DNA of 64,000 bases from Rhizobium binae (GCF_017357225.1 NZ_CP071607.1:62001-126000); one strand, 5' to 3'; positions 34,851 to 43,846 are shown, counted from the first letter of the stretch. Numbers and translations are program-made. The notes: generated from the sequence alone by a model not told the origin.

Positions 34851-35249
34851 TCAGGCCGCCTTTTCGGCGTCCATTTGCGCAAAGGTCTGCTTTGCAATCT
34901 TGATCGCATGATTGGCGGCGGGAACGCCGGCATAGATCGCCACATGCAGGAGCGCCTCGCAAATATCCTGGCGCGTGGCCCCGGTATTGGCGGTGGCGCG
35001 CACATGCATGGCAACCTCATCGTCCTGGCCCAGAGCCGCCAGCAGGGCGATGGTGACGATCGAGCGCTCACGCTTGGTCAGGACAGGACGCGACCAGACA
35101 TGGCCCCAGGCCGCTTCGGTGATCAGCTCCTGAAAGGGGCGGTCGAACTCCGTGGCGGTCGCGGCTGCACGGTCGACATGGGCATCGCCGAGCACGGCGC
35201 GGCGGGTCGCCATGCCCTGCCGGTAGCGTTCGGAGGGAGTCTCGTTCAT
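34851..35249 (-). CDS. pcaC: 4-carboxymuconolactone decarboxylase
   Basis: 132-residue enzyme removing CO2 from 4-carboxymuconolactone to give 3-oxoadipate enol-lactone. It begins MNETPSERYRQGMATRRAVLG, and the conserved core is WGHVWSRPVLTKRERSIVTIALL with MHVRATANTGATRQDICEALLHVAIYAGVPAA. The start codon (35249) overlaps the pcaD stop by ATGA, favouring it over in-frame codons further upstream. It is second in the operon. Confidence 0.95.
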   Translation of the reverse strand: MNETPSERYRQGMATRRAVLGDAHVDRAAATATEFDRPFQELITEAAWGHVWSRPVLTKRERSIVTIALLAALGQDDEVAMHVRATANTGATRQDICEALLHVAIYAGVPAANHAIKIAKQTFAQMDAEKAA

Positions 35250-36055
35250 GGGCTGCTTTCTCCAGGCGAAATCGATGTGAGGAAGGCGCGGATGATCGCC
35301 GTCAGCGCTTCCGGCTGCTCGACGCAGGGAATGTGGGCACAGTCCGGGATGACCTCGTAACGGGCGCCCGGGATCAGCCGCGCTGTGGAAAGCACGAGAT
35401 CGGGCGGCGTCGAACCGTCCTGGTCGCCGACGATGCAGATCGTCGGCAAGGTGATCCTCTTGGCCGCTTCGGTCAAATCGGCGTCGCGGATCGCTTCGCA
35501 GGCGGCGATATAACCTTCGACCGGCTGGCGCGTCAGCATGTTGCAATAGCCGGAATAGGCCGTGTTTTCGGGCCGGCGGAAGGCGGGGGTGAACCAGCGC
35601 TCCATGATGGCGTCGACGATGCTGCCGATGCCGTTTTGCTCGACCGCGGCGATGCGGGCATTCCAGCTTTCGGCTGTACCGATCTTATGGGCGGTGTCGC
35701 TGAGGATGAGGGCGCCGACAAGATCCGGCCGCCGCTGATAGAGAGACTGGGCGATCAGGCCGCCGACGGAGAGGCCACAGATGACGGCGTTCTTCACCGA
35801 CAGCAGATCGAGCAGGCCGGCGAGATCGGTCGCATGGTCTTCGATCGACGCGGGGAGCTGGCCGAGATCGGACAGGCCGTGGCCGCGCTTGTCGTAAAGC
35901 ACGATGGCGTAGTCGCCGGCAAGCCGCACCACGACATCGCGCCAGATGCGGAAATCCGTCCCGAGCGAATTGACAAAGACAATCACCGGCCGGTCGGCGG
36001 GCGCGCCGATGACCTGATAATGGATCGTTACGTCGTTTATGCGGGCGAATTGCAC
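35246..36055 (-). CDS. pcaD: 3-oxoadipate enol-lactonase
   Basis: 269-residue alpha/beta hydrolase that opens 3-oxoadipate enol-lactone to 3-oxoadipate. The oxyanion region is VIVFVNSLGTDFRIW, the nucleophile elbow AVICGLSVGGLIAQSLY (Ser about 96), with acid IVGDQDGSTPP and His in IPDCAHIPCVEQPE. It is the first gene of the operon, behind an AAGGAGG site. Its upstream side is occupied by a mosaic of palindromic repeats that separates it by about 450 bases from pcaQ. Confidence 0.94.
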   Translation of the reverse strand: MQFARINDVTIHYQVIGAPADRPVIVFVNSLGTDFRIWRDVVVRLAGDYAIVLYDKRGHGLSDLGQLPASIEDHATDLAGLLDLLSVKNAVICGLSVGGLIAQSLYQRRPDLVGALILSDTAHKIGTAESWNARIAAVEQNGIGSIVDAIMERWFTPAFRRPENTAYSGYCNMLTRQPVEGYIAACEAIRDADLTEAAKRITLPTICIVGDQDGSTPPDLVLSTARLIPGARYEVIPDCAHIPCVEQPEALTAIIRAFLTSISPGESSP

Positions 36056-36101
36056 GTTACGTCCTCCTTATTCAAGTCCGGGCACACCGCCTCCGCCATC
36101 C

Positions 36102-36425
36102 GCGGCCTGGATCCTCGGGTCAAGCCTGGTCAAGCCCGAGGATGACGGAATGTGGGGTTAGCCTTCTCGCCAAACTGATCTCGTCCAACAGTGTCACACC
36201 GCATTGCGTGTTTTCACCAAGCCGCACTTTCTTTCCTATTCTCATCAGAGGAGCCCGGCCACAGGCGACAACGCCGCGAATGGCTCCTTGTGCTCTCCCG
36301 CCCTCCGTCATGCTCGGGCTTGACCCGAGCATCGACACGGCAACCACCGGCCGCGGCCTGGATCCTCGGCTCAAACCCGAGGATGACCGAGTGTGAGTTG
36401 CCTTCCCGGCAAAACTCGCCACCAT
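36102..36425. repeat. Mosaic of palindromic repeats (RIME-like) between pcaD and pcaQ
   Basis: Three inverted repeats with GC-rich arms lie here: ATCCTCGGG/CCCGAGGAT at 36111-36119 and 36135-36143; ATGCTCGGG/CCCGAGCAT at 36310-36318 and 36324-36332; and ATCCTCGGC/CCCGAGGAT at 36362-36370 and 36376-36384. The first and third are embedded in a longer diverged direct repeat (GCGGCCTGGATCCTCGG ... GAGGATGAC ... GCCTTC) at about 36102-36180 and 36352-36425. The pattern fits the rhizobial intergenic mosaic elements (RIME). The first copy also contains a short internal duplication of TCAAGCC. Confidence 0.7.
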
Positions 36426-36487
36426 CTCTCGACCTTAAAACTGAATGGTTGATCCGGTTAAGTAAAATGATATTTTCTGGCATTTCG

Positions 36488-36503
36488 ATAACCCCGGAGT
36501 TAT
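36488..36503. promoter_or_regulatory. Candidate PcaQ binding site
   Basis: ATAAC-CCCGGA-GTTAT, a perfect 5-bp inverted repeat 3 bases before the pcaQ start, resembles the PcaQ site I recall from S. meliloti (ATAACC-N4-GGTTAA). Close to the regulator's start codon, it fits autoregulation and could activate leftward transcription of pcaDCHGB. Confidence 0.5.
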
Positions 36504-36506
36504 GGA

Positions 36507-37439
36507 ATGATCGACAGCCGCATCAAGTTTCGCCATCTGCAGACTTTTGTCGAGGTGGCGCGGCAGAAGAGCGTCATGAAAGCGGCCGAATTGCTGCATG
36601 TCAGCCAGCCGGCGGTGACGAAGACGATCCGCGAACTGGAGCAGGTGCTGGGTGTCGACGTCTTCGAGCGCGACGGCCGCGGCATCAAGATCACCCGCTA
36701 CGGCGAGGTTTTCCTGCGGCATGCCGGGGCGGCGCTCACGGCGCTGCGCCAGGGTCTCGATTCCGTGTCGCAGGAACAGTTCGCCGAAGCGCCGCCGATC
36801 CGCATCGGCGCCCTGCCGACGGTCTCGTCGCGCATCATGCCGCGGGCGATGGAGCTCTTCCTCCAGGAGAAAACGTGGAGCCGGGTGAAGATCGTCACCG
36901 GCGAGAATGCGGTGCTGTTGGAAGAGCTGCGCGTCGGCGACCTCGATCTGGTCGTCGGGCGTCTGGCCGGCGCCGAAAAAATGGCGGGCTTTTCCTTCGA
37001 GCATCTCTATTCCGAGCAGGTGGTGTTTGCCGTGCGCGCCGGTCATCCGCTGCTTGACGGTCGGAAGTCGCTGTTCTCGGCCTTCGGGGACTATACGGTG
37101 CTGATGCCGACGCGCGGTTCGATCATCCGGCCGGTTGTCGAAAATTTCCTGATCGCCAACGGCGTTTCCAGCCTGCCTAACCAGATCGAGACGGTATCGG
37201 ATGCCTTCGGCCGCGCGTTCCTCAGGGCAAGCGATGCGATCTGGATCATCTCCAACGGCGTCGTGGCCGACGATGTCGCCGATGGGCGGCTGGCGCTTCT
37301 GCCGGTCGACACCGGCGAGACGAAGGGGCCGGTCGGGCTGACGATGCGCACCGATGCCGTGCCGTCGCTGCCGCAATCGATCCTGATGCAGACGATCCGC
37401 GAGGCGGCCGGGGAGCTTTCCCGAAGCCCGGCTCTTTAA
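36507..37439 (+). CDS. pcaQ: LysR-type activator of the protocatechuate operon
   Basis: 310-residue LysR-type regulator. The N-terminal helix-turn-helix is IKFRHLQTFVEVARQKSVMKAAELLHVSQPAVTKTIRELE (about 6-45), followed by the effector-binding domain (about 95-300). PcaQ activates pcaDCHGB in response to pathway intermediates such as beta-carboxymuconate in Agrobacterium and Sinorhizobium. The divergent position next to pcaD supports the name. Start: ATG 36507, the first Met of a conserved MIDSRIKFRHL. Confidence 0.92.
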   Translation: MIDSRIKFRHLQTFVEVARQKSVMKAAELLHVSQPAVTKTIRELEQVLGVDVFERDGRGIKITRYGEVFLRHAGAALTALRQGLDSVSQEQFAEAPPIRIGALPTVSSRIMPRAMELFLQEKTWSRVKIVTGENAVLLEELRVGDLDLVVGRLAGAEKMAGFSFEHLYSEQVVFAVRAGHPLLDGRKSLFSAFGDYTVLMPTRGSIIRPVVENFLIANGVSSLPNQIETVSDAFGRAFLRASDAIWIISNGVVADDVADGRLALLPVDTGETKGPVGLTMRTDAVPSLPQSILMQTIREAAGELSRSPAL

Positions 37440-37496
37440 ATCTGCTTGATGATTGTCCAGATTCGGACTATATCTCATTCAAGACAGGAGGCCATT

Positions 37497-38018
37497 ATGC
37501 AGCATGCGCAACGCGCGGACAGGGAAGGCGAGGGGCCACAGCGGCTGGAGATAGATCGCTTTGCGCCGGCCAACCGCCGGCGGCTGAGTGCACCCGCTTT
37601 GCGAACCTTCCTGGCGATCGCCGATCTCTGGGGCTTGAGCGAAGAACAGCGTCTGCTCGTGCTCGGCTATCCCTCCCGCTCGACCTATCACAGCTGGGCC
37701 AAACAGGCGCGCGAGCACGGGGCTTTCACGCTCGATGTCGATACGCTGACCCGGATCTCGGCCGTGTTCGGCATTCATCAGGCGCTCGGCGTGCTGTTTT
37801 CCGACGAACGCGCCGGCGTCGCCTGGCTGCGCACACCGCACCAGGCGCCGGTTTTCGGTGGGCATCCGCCGCTCGACATCGTGGCGAACGGAACCCAGGA
37901 CGGGTTGATGACCGTGCGCCGCTTCCTCGATGGCGCGCGCGGCGGCGTCTATATGCAGCCGAACAAGCTCGACGAAGCTTTCACGGCTTACGAAGATGCG
38001 GACATCGTCTTCCGGTGA
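37497..38018 (+). CDS. Xre/MbcA/ParS-type antitoxin of a RES toxin-antitoxin pair
   Basis: 173-residue antitoxin from ATG 37497 behind CAGGAGG. The N-terminal helix-turn-helix region (about 30-85) has LSAPALRTFLAIADLWGLSEEQRLLVLGYPSRSTYHSW, and the C-terminal DUF2384 toxin-binding region (about 95-170) contains RISAVFGIHQALGVLFSDE and HPPLDIVANGTQDGLMTVRRFLDGARGGVY. The last residues of this family plug the toxin active site. It overlaps the toxin gene by 4 bases (GTGA). Confidence 0.88.
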   Translation: MQHAQRADREGEGPQRLEIDRFAPANRRRLSAPALRTFLAIADLWGLSEEQRLLVLGYPSRSTYHSWAKQAREHGAFTLDVDTLTRISAVFGIHQALGVLFSDERAGVAWLRTPHQAPVFGGHPPLDIVANGTQDGLMTVRRFLDGARGGVYMQPNKLDEAFTAYEDADIVFR

Positions 38019-38713
38019 GGGACCGTTTTGCCGAGGCGCCGCGCCCATCCTACCGGCTGATCCCGTCGCAATTTCCACCGATCGGGCTTTTCGAGACGGT
38101 GACGCGGGCGGCCGATCTCGAAGCGGTGATGGAACTGGTCGGCTGGACCAACGACCGTCTCGTGGCCGACCGCATACAGCGGCTTCCCAGGGATGAATGG
38201 GTTTACGGCACTGCGAATGCCAGCATCGTCATGGCCGCCTTCCTGCATGTCGCCCCCGGCGGCACACGCTTCAACGGCCCCGATCTCGGCGCCTGGTATG
38301 CCGCCGACAATCTGAAGACAGCCGCCGCCGAGGTCGGCCATCATCTCAGGCGCGAGGCTGTCGCGCGGGGGGTGGCGACGATGGCGCGCACCTATCGAAG
38401 CTATTCGGCCATCCTGATCGGCGATTACCTCGACATTCGCGGCGAACAGGCGCTGCGGCCCGACGTCTATGACGGCACGAGCTATGCGGCCTCGCAGCTG
38501 CTCGGAGAACAGGTGCGCGCGAGCGGCGGCGCAGGCATTCTTTACGACAGCGTGCGGCTGAGAGGCGGCGTCAACATCGCCGCACACCGGCCGCGCAATA
38601 TTCGCGACGTGGTGCAGGCCGATCATTTCGAGATCACCGTTTCGGCCACCGACCGGCGCATCGACGTCAGAAAGCTTGCAAGCCGGCGACGACAGCCGAA
38701 AGGCGGCGCTTAG
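38015..38713 (+). CDS. RES-domain toxin (NAD+-phosphorylase type)
   Basis: 232-residue protein starting at a GTG that overlaps the antitoxin stop. Family features are SYRLIPSQFPPIGLFETV (conserved Arg), WVYGTANASIVMAAFLHVAPGGTRFNGPDLGAWYAA (the G-x-RFN and GAWYAA segments) and GGAGILYDSVRLRGGVNIAAHRP (Ser in YDSVR). RES toxins such as MbcT and Xre-RES toxins deplete NAD+. Whether it is chromosomally stabilising or defence-related is not clear. Confidence 0.88.
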   Translation: MRDRFAEAPRPSYRLIPSQFPPIGLFETVTRAADLEAVMELVGWTNDRLVADRIQRLPRDEWVYGTANASIVMAAFLHVAPGGTRFNGPDLGAWYAADNLKTAAAEVGHHLRREAVARGVATMARTYRSYSAILIGDYLDIRGEQALRPDVYDGTSYAASQLLGEQVRASGGAGILYDSVRLRGGVNIAAHRPRNIRDVVQADHFEITVSATDRRIDVRKLASRRRQPKGGA

Positions 38714-38714
38714 T

Positions 38715-39353
38715 CTAAATCGGCAACCGCGCCGCCCAGGCCTTGGCCGCCTTCGCCATCGTGGCAAGGTGATCGGTAGCGGAGAAGCCGGAGATTATCT
38801 TGCGCGGCTTGAGGTCGTGGTCGCCGTCCTCGAGCCAGAGGATTTCGATCCTCTCGGAAAGATCGTAGCCCGGCACCTCGTCGCGCGTGCCGAATTCGTC
38901 GCGCGTCCCCTGGCAGATCAGCGCAGGCGTCGTGAGCTGCTTGAGATGGCCCGTGCGCAGCTTATCCGGTTGGCCGGGCGGATGGAAGGGATAACCGAGG
39001 CAGAGGAGGCCGGCGATCTTCCCCTTGTCGTGGAGATCGTCGGCGATCATGCTGGCGACGCGGCCGCCCATCGACTTGCCGCCGATGATGAGGGGGCCTT
39101 TTGCGCCGAGCGCGGCAATCGCCGCCTCATATTCGGGATTGAGCGTTTCGGCGCGCGGCGGCGGCTTGCGGATTCCGCTGCGGCGGGCGGCCATATAGGC
39201 GAATTCAAAACGAGCGACGCGGAAATCGGCATCGGCAAGCGCCTTCGCCGTTGCCGTCATCGACGCAGAATCCATCGGCGCCCCGGCGCCATGCGCAAGC
39301 AGGATCGTGAAGCGCGCATCCTCGGGGCCCTGCAGCAGAAACCTGTCAAGCAT
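38715..39353 (-). CDS. Alpha/beta hydrolase of the KANL3/Tex30-like family
   Basis: 212 residues from the ATG at 39353; an upstream ATG at 39383 adds 10 residues. Features: ILLAHGAGAPMDSASM (oxyanion), LIIGGKSMGGRVASMIADD (Ser nucleophile), CQGTRDEFGTRDEVP (acid) and LWLEDGDHDLKPRK (His). Family members are uncharacterised hydrolases. It converges with the RES toxin gene with 1 base between, so the toxin-antitoxin cassette abuts it. Confidence 0.85.
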   Translation of the reverse strand: MLDRFLLQGPEDARFTILLAHGAGAPMDSASMTATAKALADADFRVARFEFAYMAARRSGIRKPPPRAETLNPEYEAAIAALGAKGPLIIGGKSMGGRVASMIADDLHDKGKIAGLLCLGYPFHPPGQPDKLRTGHLKQLTTPALICQGTRDEFGTRDEVPGYDLSERIEILWLEDGDHDLKPRKIISGFSATDHLATMAKAAKAWAARLPI

Positions 39354-39422
39354 CGGCAATCCTCCATCCGCCCTCGGAACCATGTCGACGGCCGTGACTT
39401 GTTCCTGGAAAGGAGACAGACA

Positions 39423-39605
39423 ATGTCAACGAACGACGAAAACGTAAAGCCGGAGCAGCGCCGTCCCAAGGATGTCAATTCCGTTCCCGGCAAGCCTGAA
39501 CCGGCCGACGCCAAATCGATGGCGCCGCCGGCGGTGCAGCCGGCTGGGGAGGGCGATAAAAGCGAGCGGCCGGTGGTCAATCCCGTCACCGGCGCCGCGC
39601 TTTAG
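39423..39605 (+). CDS. Small disordered hypothetical protein
   Basis: 60 residues from ATG 39423 behind AAAGGAGA. The composition is dominated by Pro, Lys, Glu and Asp (MSTNDENVKPEQRRPKDVNS at the start), with no hydrophobic core, so it is probably disordered. The strong ribosome site and Rhizobium-like codon use argue that it is real. A hairpin terminator ends 165 bases downstream, which would give a short transcript. No function can be assigned. Confidence 0.6.
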   Translation: MSTNDENVKPEQRRPKDVNSVPGKPEPADAKSMAPPAVQPAGEGDKSERPVVNPVTGAAL

Positions 39606-39734
39606 CGGCGACTCGCTGAAGGTGATACAGAAACCCCTTGAAACCGAGAAAGGGAGCGTCCATATAGCGGGCCTGCCTGAAAAATGGATGCGCCCGGTAT
39701 CGACGTCGTCGAGCTGATCGCTGTCCGACAGGAT

Positions 39735-39770
39735 AAGGGCGCTCCCCGCAAGGGTCGAGCGCCCTTTTTG
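39735..39770 (+). terminator. Rho-independent terminator
   Basis: AAGGGCGCT (39735-39743) pairs with AGCGCCCTT (39758-39766) and is followed by TTTGCTTTT. It reads rightwards and would end the transcript of the small protein gene at 39423, leaving a 3' untranslated region of about 130 bases. Confidence 0.75.
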
Positions 39771-39920
39771 CTTTTCAGCCCTCGGTGCCTCCAAGCAGTT
39801 TCTGTGTCGAGATCGGAGGAACCCCACCAAGATCTATATAGCACTTCGGGATCGCGAAATAGGTTGCGGGATTGAATTCATTCACTATTTCTCTGCGGCG
39901 CGATGGCCCAAACCGGCTCG

Positions 39921-39966
39921 AATTTCGGAATACCGAAGCGGGGTAATTTCGGGATTCCGAAGTGGG
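39921..39966. promoter_or_regulatory. Tandem palindromes TTCGG-N4-CCGAA, likely operator upstream of DUF899 gene
   Basis: Two copies, at 39924-39937 (spacer AATA) and 39948-39961 (spacer GATT), are centred 24 bases apart inside a 24-bp direct repeat AATTTCGG..T.CCGAAG.GGG. They lie about 110-150 bases upstream of the DUF899 start at 40073 and beyond the terminator at 39735-39770. The even spacing (about two helical turns plus) suggests cooperative binding of an unidentified regulator. Confidence 0.6.
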
Positions 39967-40072
39967 AAATTTTTTATTACCCTGTCGATTTTCACGTCCG
40001 CCGATCGTCATTGTAACGATGTGCTCCAATTCACCTTTGGTCGGCACATCAGGCAACGACAGGAGGATTGTC

Positions 40073-40774
40073 ATGGATAGCAGTCAGCTGGTACCCGCCG
40101 CCGTACTGGCGGCCAAGAACGGCGTCCGGTTCCCCAACGAGAGCGAGGAATATCGCATCGCTCGCGATGCGCTGCTCGCCGAAGAGATCGAATTGCGCCG
40201 CCACATCGAACGCGTTGCGGTACAGCGCCGGGCGCTGCCGCCGGGCGGCGCGGTGACGAAAGACTACCGCTTCGAAGGCGCCGGCGGTCCGATAAGCTTC
40301 AGCGAGCTGTTTGCCGACAAGGAAACGCTGGTCGTCTACAGCTACATGTTCGGCCCCGAGCGCGAGCGCCCGTGCCCGATGTGCACCTCGCTGCTGTCGG
40401 CCTGGGACGGCGAGGTGCCCGATATCCAGCAGCGCGTTGCGCTTGCGGTCGTTGCGCTTTCGCCGATCGGCAGGCTGCTGGCCTTCAAGAAGGAGCGTGG
40501 CTGGCAACACCTGCCGCTCTATTCCGATCCGACGGGCGATTACAGCCGCGACTATCACGCCATCGGCAGGGGCGGCGGCGATGATGCGGCCTTCAACGTC
40601 TTCACGCGGCGCGACGGCACCGTCCGCCATTTCTGGAGCGGCGAGATGGGCGAGGTGACGGCCGATCCGGGCGAGGATCCACGTGGCGCGCCCGATCTGA
40701 TGCCGCTCTGGACCGTGCTCGACTGCACGCCGGAAGGCCGGGCGCCGGACTGGTATCCGAAACTGTCCTATTGA
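40073..40774 (+). CDS. DUF899 thioredoxin-like protein
   Basis: 233 residues from ATG 40073 behind AGGAGG. The DUF899 pattern is visible in VTKDYRFEGAGGPISFSELFADKETLVVYSYMFGPERERPCPMCTSLL, with a CPMC motif in a thioredoxin-like fold, then LQHLPLYSDPTGDYSRDYHA-like text and VRHFWSGEMGEV. The family is unassigned; the motif suggests redox chemistry. The tandem palindrome upstream may control it. It converges with the J-domain gene, 12 bases apart. Confidence 0.88.
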   Translation: MDSSQLVPAAVLAAKNGVRFPNESEEYRIARDALLAEEIELRRHIERVAVQRRALPPGGAVTKDYRFEGAGGPISFSELFADKETLVVYSYMFGPERERPCPMCTSLLSAWDGEVPDIQQRVALAVVALSPIGRLLAFKKERGWQHLPLYSDPTGDYSRDYHAIGRGGGDDAAFNVFTRRDGTVRHFWSGEMGEVTADPGEDPRGAPDLMPLWTVLDCTPEGRAPDWYPKLSY

Positions 40775-40786
40775 GGCTGCAGGCCG

Positions 40787-41416
40787 TCAGCCGATGGAAC
40801 GGTTTCTCGGCGCCTCGGCCCATTCGATGTTGGTGACCGAGGCCTCCGGCAGCGGCGTCGGGTCGATATCGTAGACATAGCCGCTCAGCATGTCGGCGGC
40901 GCGTTCCGTCGCCTTGATCTTGGCTTCGGTTTCGGCCACCGCCTTGCCGATCGCCTCGATGCGGGCACGGAACATGTGCGCGAGCACATCCCGGCCCGAC
41001 TCTTTGGCGAGCCGCTCTAGATGCAGCCGGATTCGCGAGGCATGGCGCTCCAACTCGCTCTTGCTGAAACGCGCCTTGCGCAGTTCCTCCGAAAGGCTGT
41101 CCTGCATGACGGCGACGGGATCGAAACTTCCCGGCGCGCGCTCATCGAGTACCGCATCGGTGACGAGCTTCTCGATCATGACCAGCGCCTGCAACTCGGC
41201 CGCATCGGCGAATTCGACATCATAGCCGGTATCGTCGTAGACCTTGCGGCGGACCGGATCGAGGAGCAGCGCATAGGCCTTCTGCAGGTTGTCGAACGCT
41301 TGCGAATCGCCGCCCGAATCCGGGTGGGCGACCTTCGCAAGCTTGCGATAGGCTGCCTTCAATTGCGCTTCGTCCGCATCGCGTTCAACGCCGAGAATAT
41401 CGTATGGATCCGTCAC
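40787..41416 (-). CDS. J-domain (DnaJ-like) protein
   Basis: 209-residue protein with an N-terminal J domain: MTDPYDILGVERDADEAQL and HPD in KLAKVAHPDSGGDSQAFDNLQKAY (about 32-34). No Gly/Phe region or zinc domain follows; the remainder is a helical region (about 75-185) of unknown role. It should stimulate a DnaK-type chaperone for a specialised client. Confidence 0.88.
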   Translation of the reverse strand: MTDPYDILGVERDADEAQLKAAYRKLAKVAHPDSGGDSQAFDNLQKAYALLLDPVRRKVYDDTGYDVEFADAAELQALVMIEKLVTDAVLDERAPGSFDPVAVMQDSLSEELRKARFSKSELERHASRIRLHLERLAKESGRDVLAHMFRARIEAIGKAVAETEAKIKATERAADMLSGYVYDIDPTPLPEASVTNIEWAEAPRNRSIG

Positions 41417-41591
41417 GCCTGCTCCCCTGCTGCCCCTGGTCTCGCGGGCAGTCTAGGTCTTCTTCTGTATCAGAAAGGCGAAGTTTAGACCGAAAGCACG
41501 AATGACGTCCATGGCCCGACATGGAAATAGCCGCTGCGGACGCCGGGACTGTTGCGCGATTATCAAATTGTTTCAAGTCGTTGTGCCGCGA

Positions 41592-42167
41592 TCAGTTTGT
41601 AACGATCGAGACGAGATAACATTGGGCTTCACCGTCGACTTCAAGCACGCTTTCTGCCCGATTCTCGATCAGCAGCACATCGCCGGCCGCCAGCGCGCCG
41701 GTCTCGGCGCCCTGCCGGAACGACAGGGCGCCGCGGTGGCAGAGCAACAGGCATGTCGACGACATCAGCGGCAGGGTCTTGCCGCCGGCGATTTCGATGC
41801 GGACCAGTCGGTGGGTAATCCCCTCGCGGCGGGTCATGACATTGAGATCGGTGATTGCGCCGTCCTGCAGTTTCGCCGTGACTGGGATATCCGCCTGGAA
41901 GGCCAGCGGATCGCTCGCCGTCGTCAGCAGCACCGGCGCCCTGCCTTCGATGTCGAGCACCATGCCGTTGCCGTCGAGGATCGCCAGCGTGCGGTCGATG
42001 CCGGGAAAGATCGAGAACGGCCCGTCGGCCGCGACGGTTGCCATGCTGACGCGCCAGTCGAAGCCGGCGAGGCCGGCCGCTTCGGGCGAAACGGCGATCT
42101 CCACCGTCTCGCCGCCGCCGTTTTTCCACGGCATGCGCCTGTGATCGCTGGCGCGCAGGATCCGCAT
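41592..42167 (-). CDS. hutD: HutD-family protein of the histidine utilisation operon
   Basis: 191-residue cupin-like protein matching HutD: MRILRASDHRRMPWKNGGGETVEIAV at the N-terminus, FDWRVSMATVAADGPFSIFPGIDRTLAILDGNGMVL and an acid-rich middle. HutD has no known catalytic activity; it is thought to modulate the pathway by binding an intermediate. It is the last gene of the leftward hut operon, 5 bases after hutU. Confidence 0.9.
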   Translation of the reverse strand: MRILRASDHRRMPWKNGGGETVEIAVSPEAAGLAGFDWRVSMATVAADGPFSIFPGIDRTLAILDGNGMVLDIEGRAPVLLTTASDPLAFQADIPVTAKLQDGAITDLNVMTRREGITHRLVRIEIAGGKTLPLMSSTCLLLCHRGALSFRQGAETGALAAGDVLLIENRAESVLEVDGEAQCYLVSIVTN

Positions 42168-42172
42168 GGGGC

Positions 42173-43846
42173 TCAGTTCCCGAGAATGCCGGGCAGGCGC
42201 AGACCCTTGTCCCTCGCGCAGTCGAGGGCGATGTCGTAACCGGCATCGGCGTGGCGCATGACGCCGGTCGCCGGGTCGTTCCAGAGCACCCGCTCAAGAC
42301 GCCTGGCCGCATCGTCGGTGCCATCGGCGCAGATGACGACGCCCGAATGCTGGGAGAAGCCCATGCCGACACCGCCGCCATGGTGCAGCGATACCCAGGT
42401 GGCGCCAGACGCCGTGTTGAGCAGTGCGTTCAGCAGCGGCCAGTCGGAGACGGCGTCGGAGCCGTCCTTCATCGCTTCGGTTTCGCGGTTCGGCGAGGCG
42501 ACGGAACCGGAGTCGAGATGGTCACGGCCGATGACGATCGGGGCGGAAAGTTCGCCGTTCTTGACCATTTCATTGAAGGCCAGAGCCAGGCGGTGGCGGT
42601 CGCCGAGGCCGACCCAGCAGATGCGCGCCGGCAGGCCCTGGAAGGAGATGCGCTCTCTGGCCATGTCGAGCCAGTTGTGCAGGTGCTTGTTGTCGGGCAG
42701 CAGTTCCTTCACCTTGGCGTCGGTCTTGTAGATATCCTCCGGATTGCCCGACAGGGCAGCCCAGCGGAAGGGACCGATGCCGCGGCAGAACAGCGGCCGG
42801 ATATAGGCCGGCACGAAGCCGGGGAAGGCGAAGGCGTTCTCGAGGCCTTCGTCCTTGGCGACCTGACGGATGTTGTTGCCGTAGTCGAGGGTCGGAATGC
42901 CGGCATTCCAGAAGGCGATCATCGCTTCGACATGCTCGCGCATCGAGGCGCGCGCGGCCTTTTCGACCGCCTTCGGATCGCTTTCGCGCTTGGCCTTCCA
43001 CTCGGCCATCGTCCAGCCCTTCGGCAGGTAGCCATTGATCGGGTCGTGGGCCGAGGTCTGGTCGGTGACGATGTCGGGGCGGATACCGCGGCGGACCATT
43101 TCCGGCAGGATTTCGGCGGCATTGCCGAGCAGGCCGACGGATTTGGCTTCGCCGGCCTTGGTCCAGCGGTCGATCATCTCGAGCGCTTCGTCGAGCGTCT
43201 CGGCCTTGGCGTCGAGATAGCGGGTGCGCAGGCGGAAATCGATCGAGTCAGGGTTACATTCGACGGCGAGGCAGCAGGCGCCGGCCATGACGGCGGCGAG
43301 CGGCTGGGCGCCACCCATGCCGCCGAGGCCGCCGGTCAGGATCCATTTGCCCTTGAGATTGCCGCCGTAGTGCTGGCGGCCGGCCTCGACGAAGGTCTCG
43401 TAGGTGCCCTGCACGATGCCCTGTGTGCCGATATAGATCCACGAGCCGGCCGTCATCTGGCCGTACATGGCAAGGCCCTTCTTATCGAGCTCGTTGAAAT
43501 GGTCCCAGGTCGCCCAGTGCGGCACGAGGTTGGAGTTGGCGATCAGCACACGGGGCGCATCCTTGTGGGTGCGGAAGACGCCGACCGGCTTGCCGGATTG
43601 CACCAGCAGCGTCTCTTCTTCCGTCAGCGTCTTCAGCGTCGCGACAATGCGGTCGAAGTCCTCCCAGGTACGGGCGGCTCGGCCGATGCCGCCGTAAACG
43701 ACGAGCTCGTTCGGATTTTCGGCGACATCGGGATCGAGATTGTTCATCAGCATGCGCAGCGGCGCTTCGGTCATCCAGCTCTTGGCATTGAGCTCGTTGC
43801 CGCGAGGCGCACGGATTTCGCGGATATTGTGGCGTGGATTGCTCAT
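42173..43846 (-). CDS. hutU: Urocanate hydratase
   Basis: 557-residue urocanase converting urocanate to 4-imidazolone-5-propionate with tightly bound NAD+. The length is standard. Characteristic segments are [66 protein letters not shown] (NAD binding) and the C-terminal [23 protein letters not shown]. It is separated from hutG by 24 bases in the same operon. Confidence 0.97.
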   Translation of the reverse strand: MSNPRHNIREIRAPRGNELNAKSWMTEAPLRMLMNNLDPDVAENPNELVVYGGIGRAARTWEDFDRIVATLKTLTEEETLLVQSGKPVGVFRTHKDAPRVLIANSNLVPHWATWDHFNELDKKGLAMYGQMTAGSWIYIGTQGIVQGTYETFVEAGRQHYGGNLKGKWILTGGLGGMGGAQPLAAVMAGACCLAVECNPDSIDFRLRTRYLDAKAETLDEALEMIDRWTKAGEAKSVGLLGNAAEILPEMVRRGIRPDIVTDQTSAHDPINGYLPKGWTMAEWKAKRESDPKAVEKAARASMREHVEAMIAFWNAGIPTLDYGNNIRQVAKDEGLENAFAFPGFVPAYIRPLFCRGIGPFRWAALSGNPEDIYKTDAKVKELLPDNKHLHNWLDMARERISFQGLPARICWVGLGDRHRLALAFNEMVKNGELSAPIVIGRDHLDSGSVASPNRETEAMKDGSDAVSDWPLLNALLNTASGATWVSLHHGGGVGMGFSQHSGVVICADGTDDAARRLERVLWNDPATGVMRHADAGYDIALDCARDKGLRLPGILGN

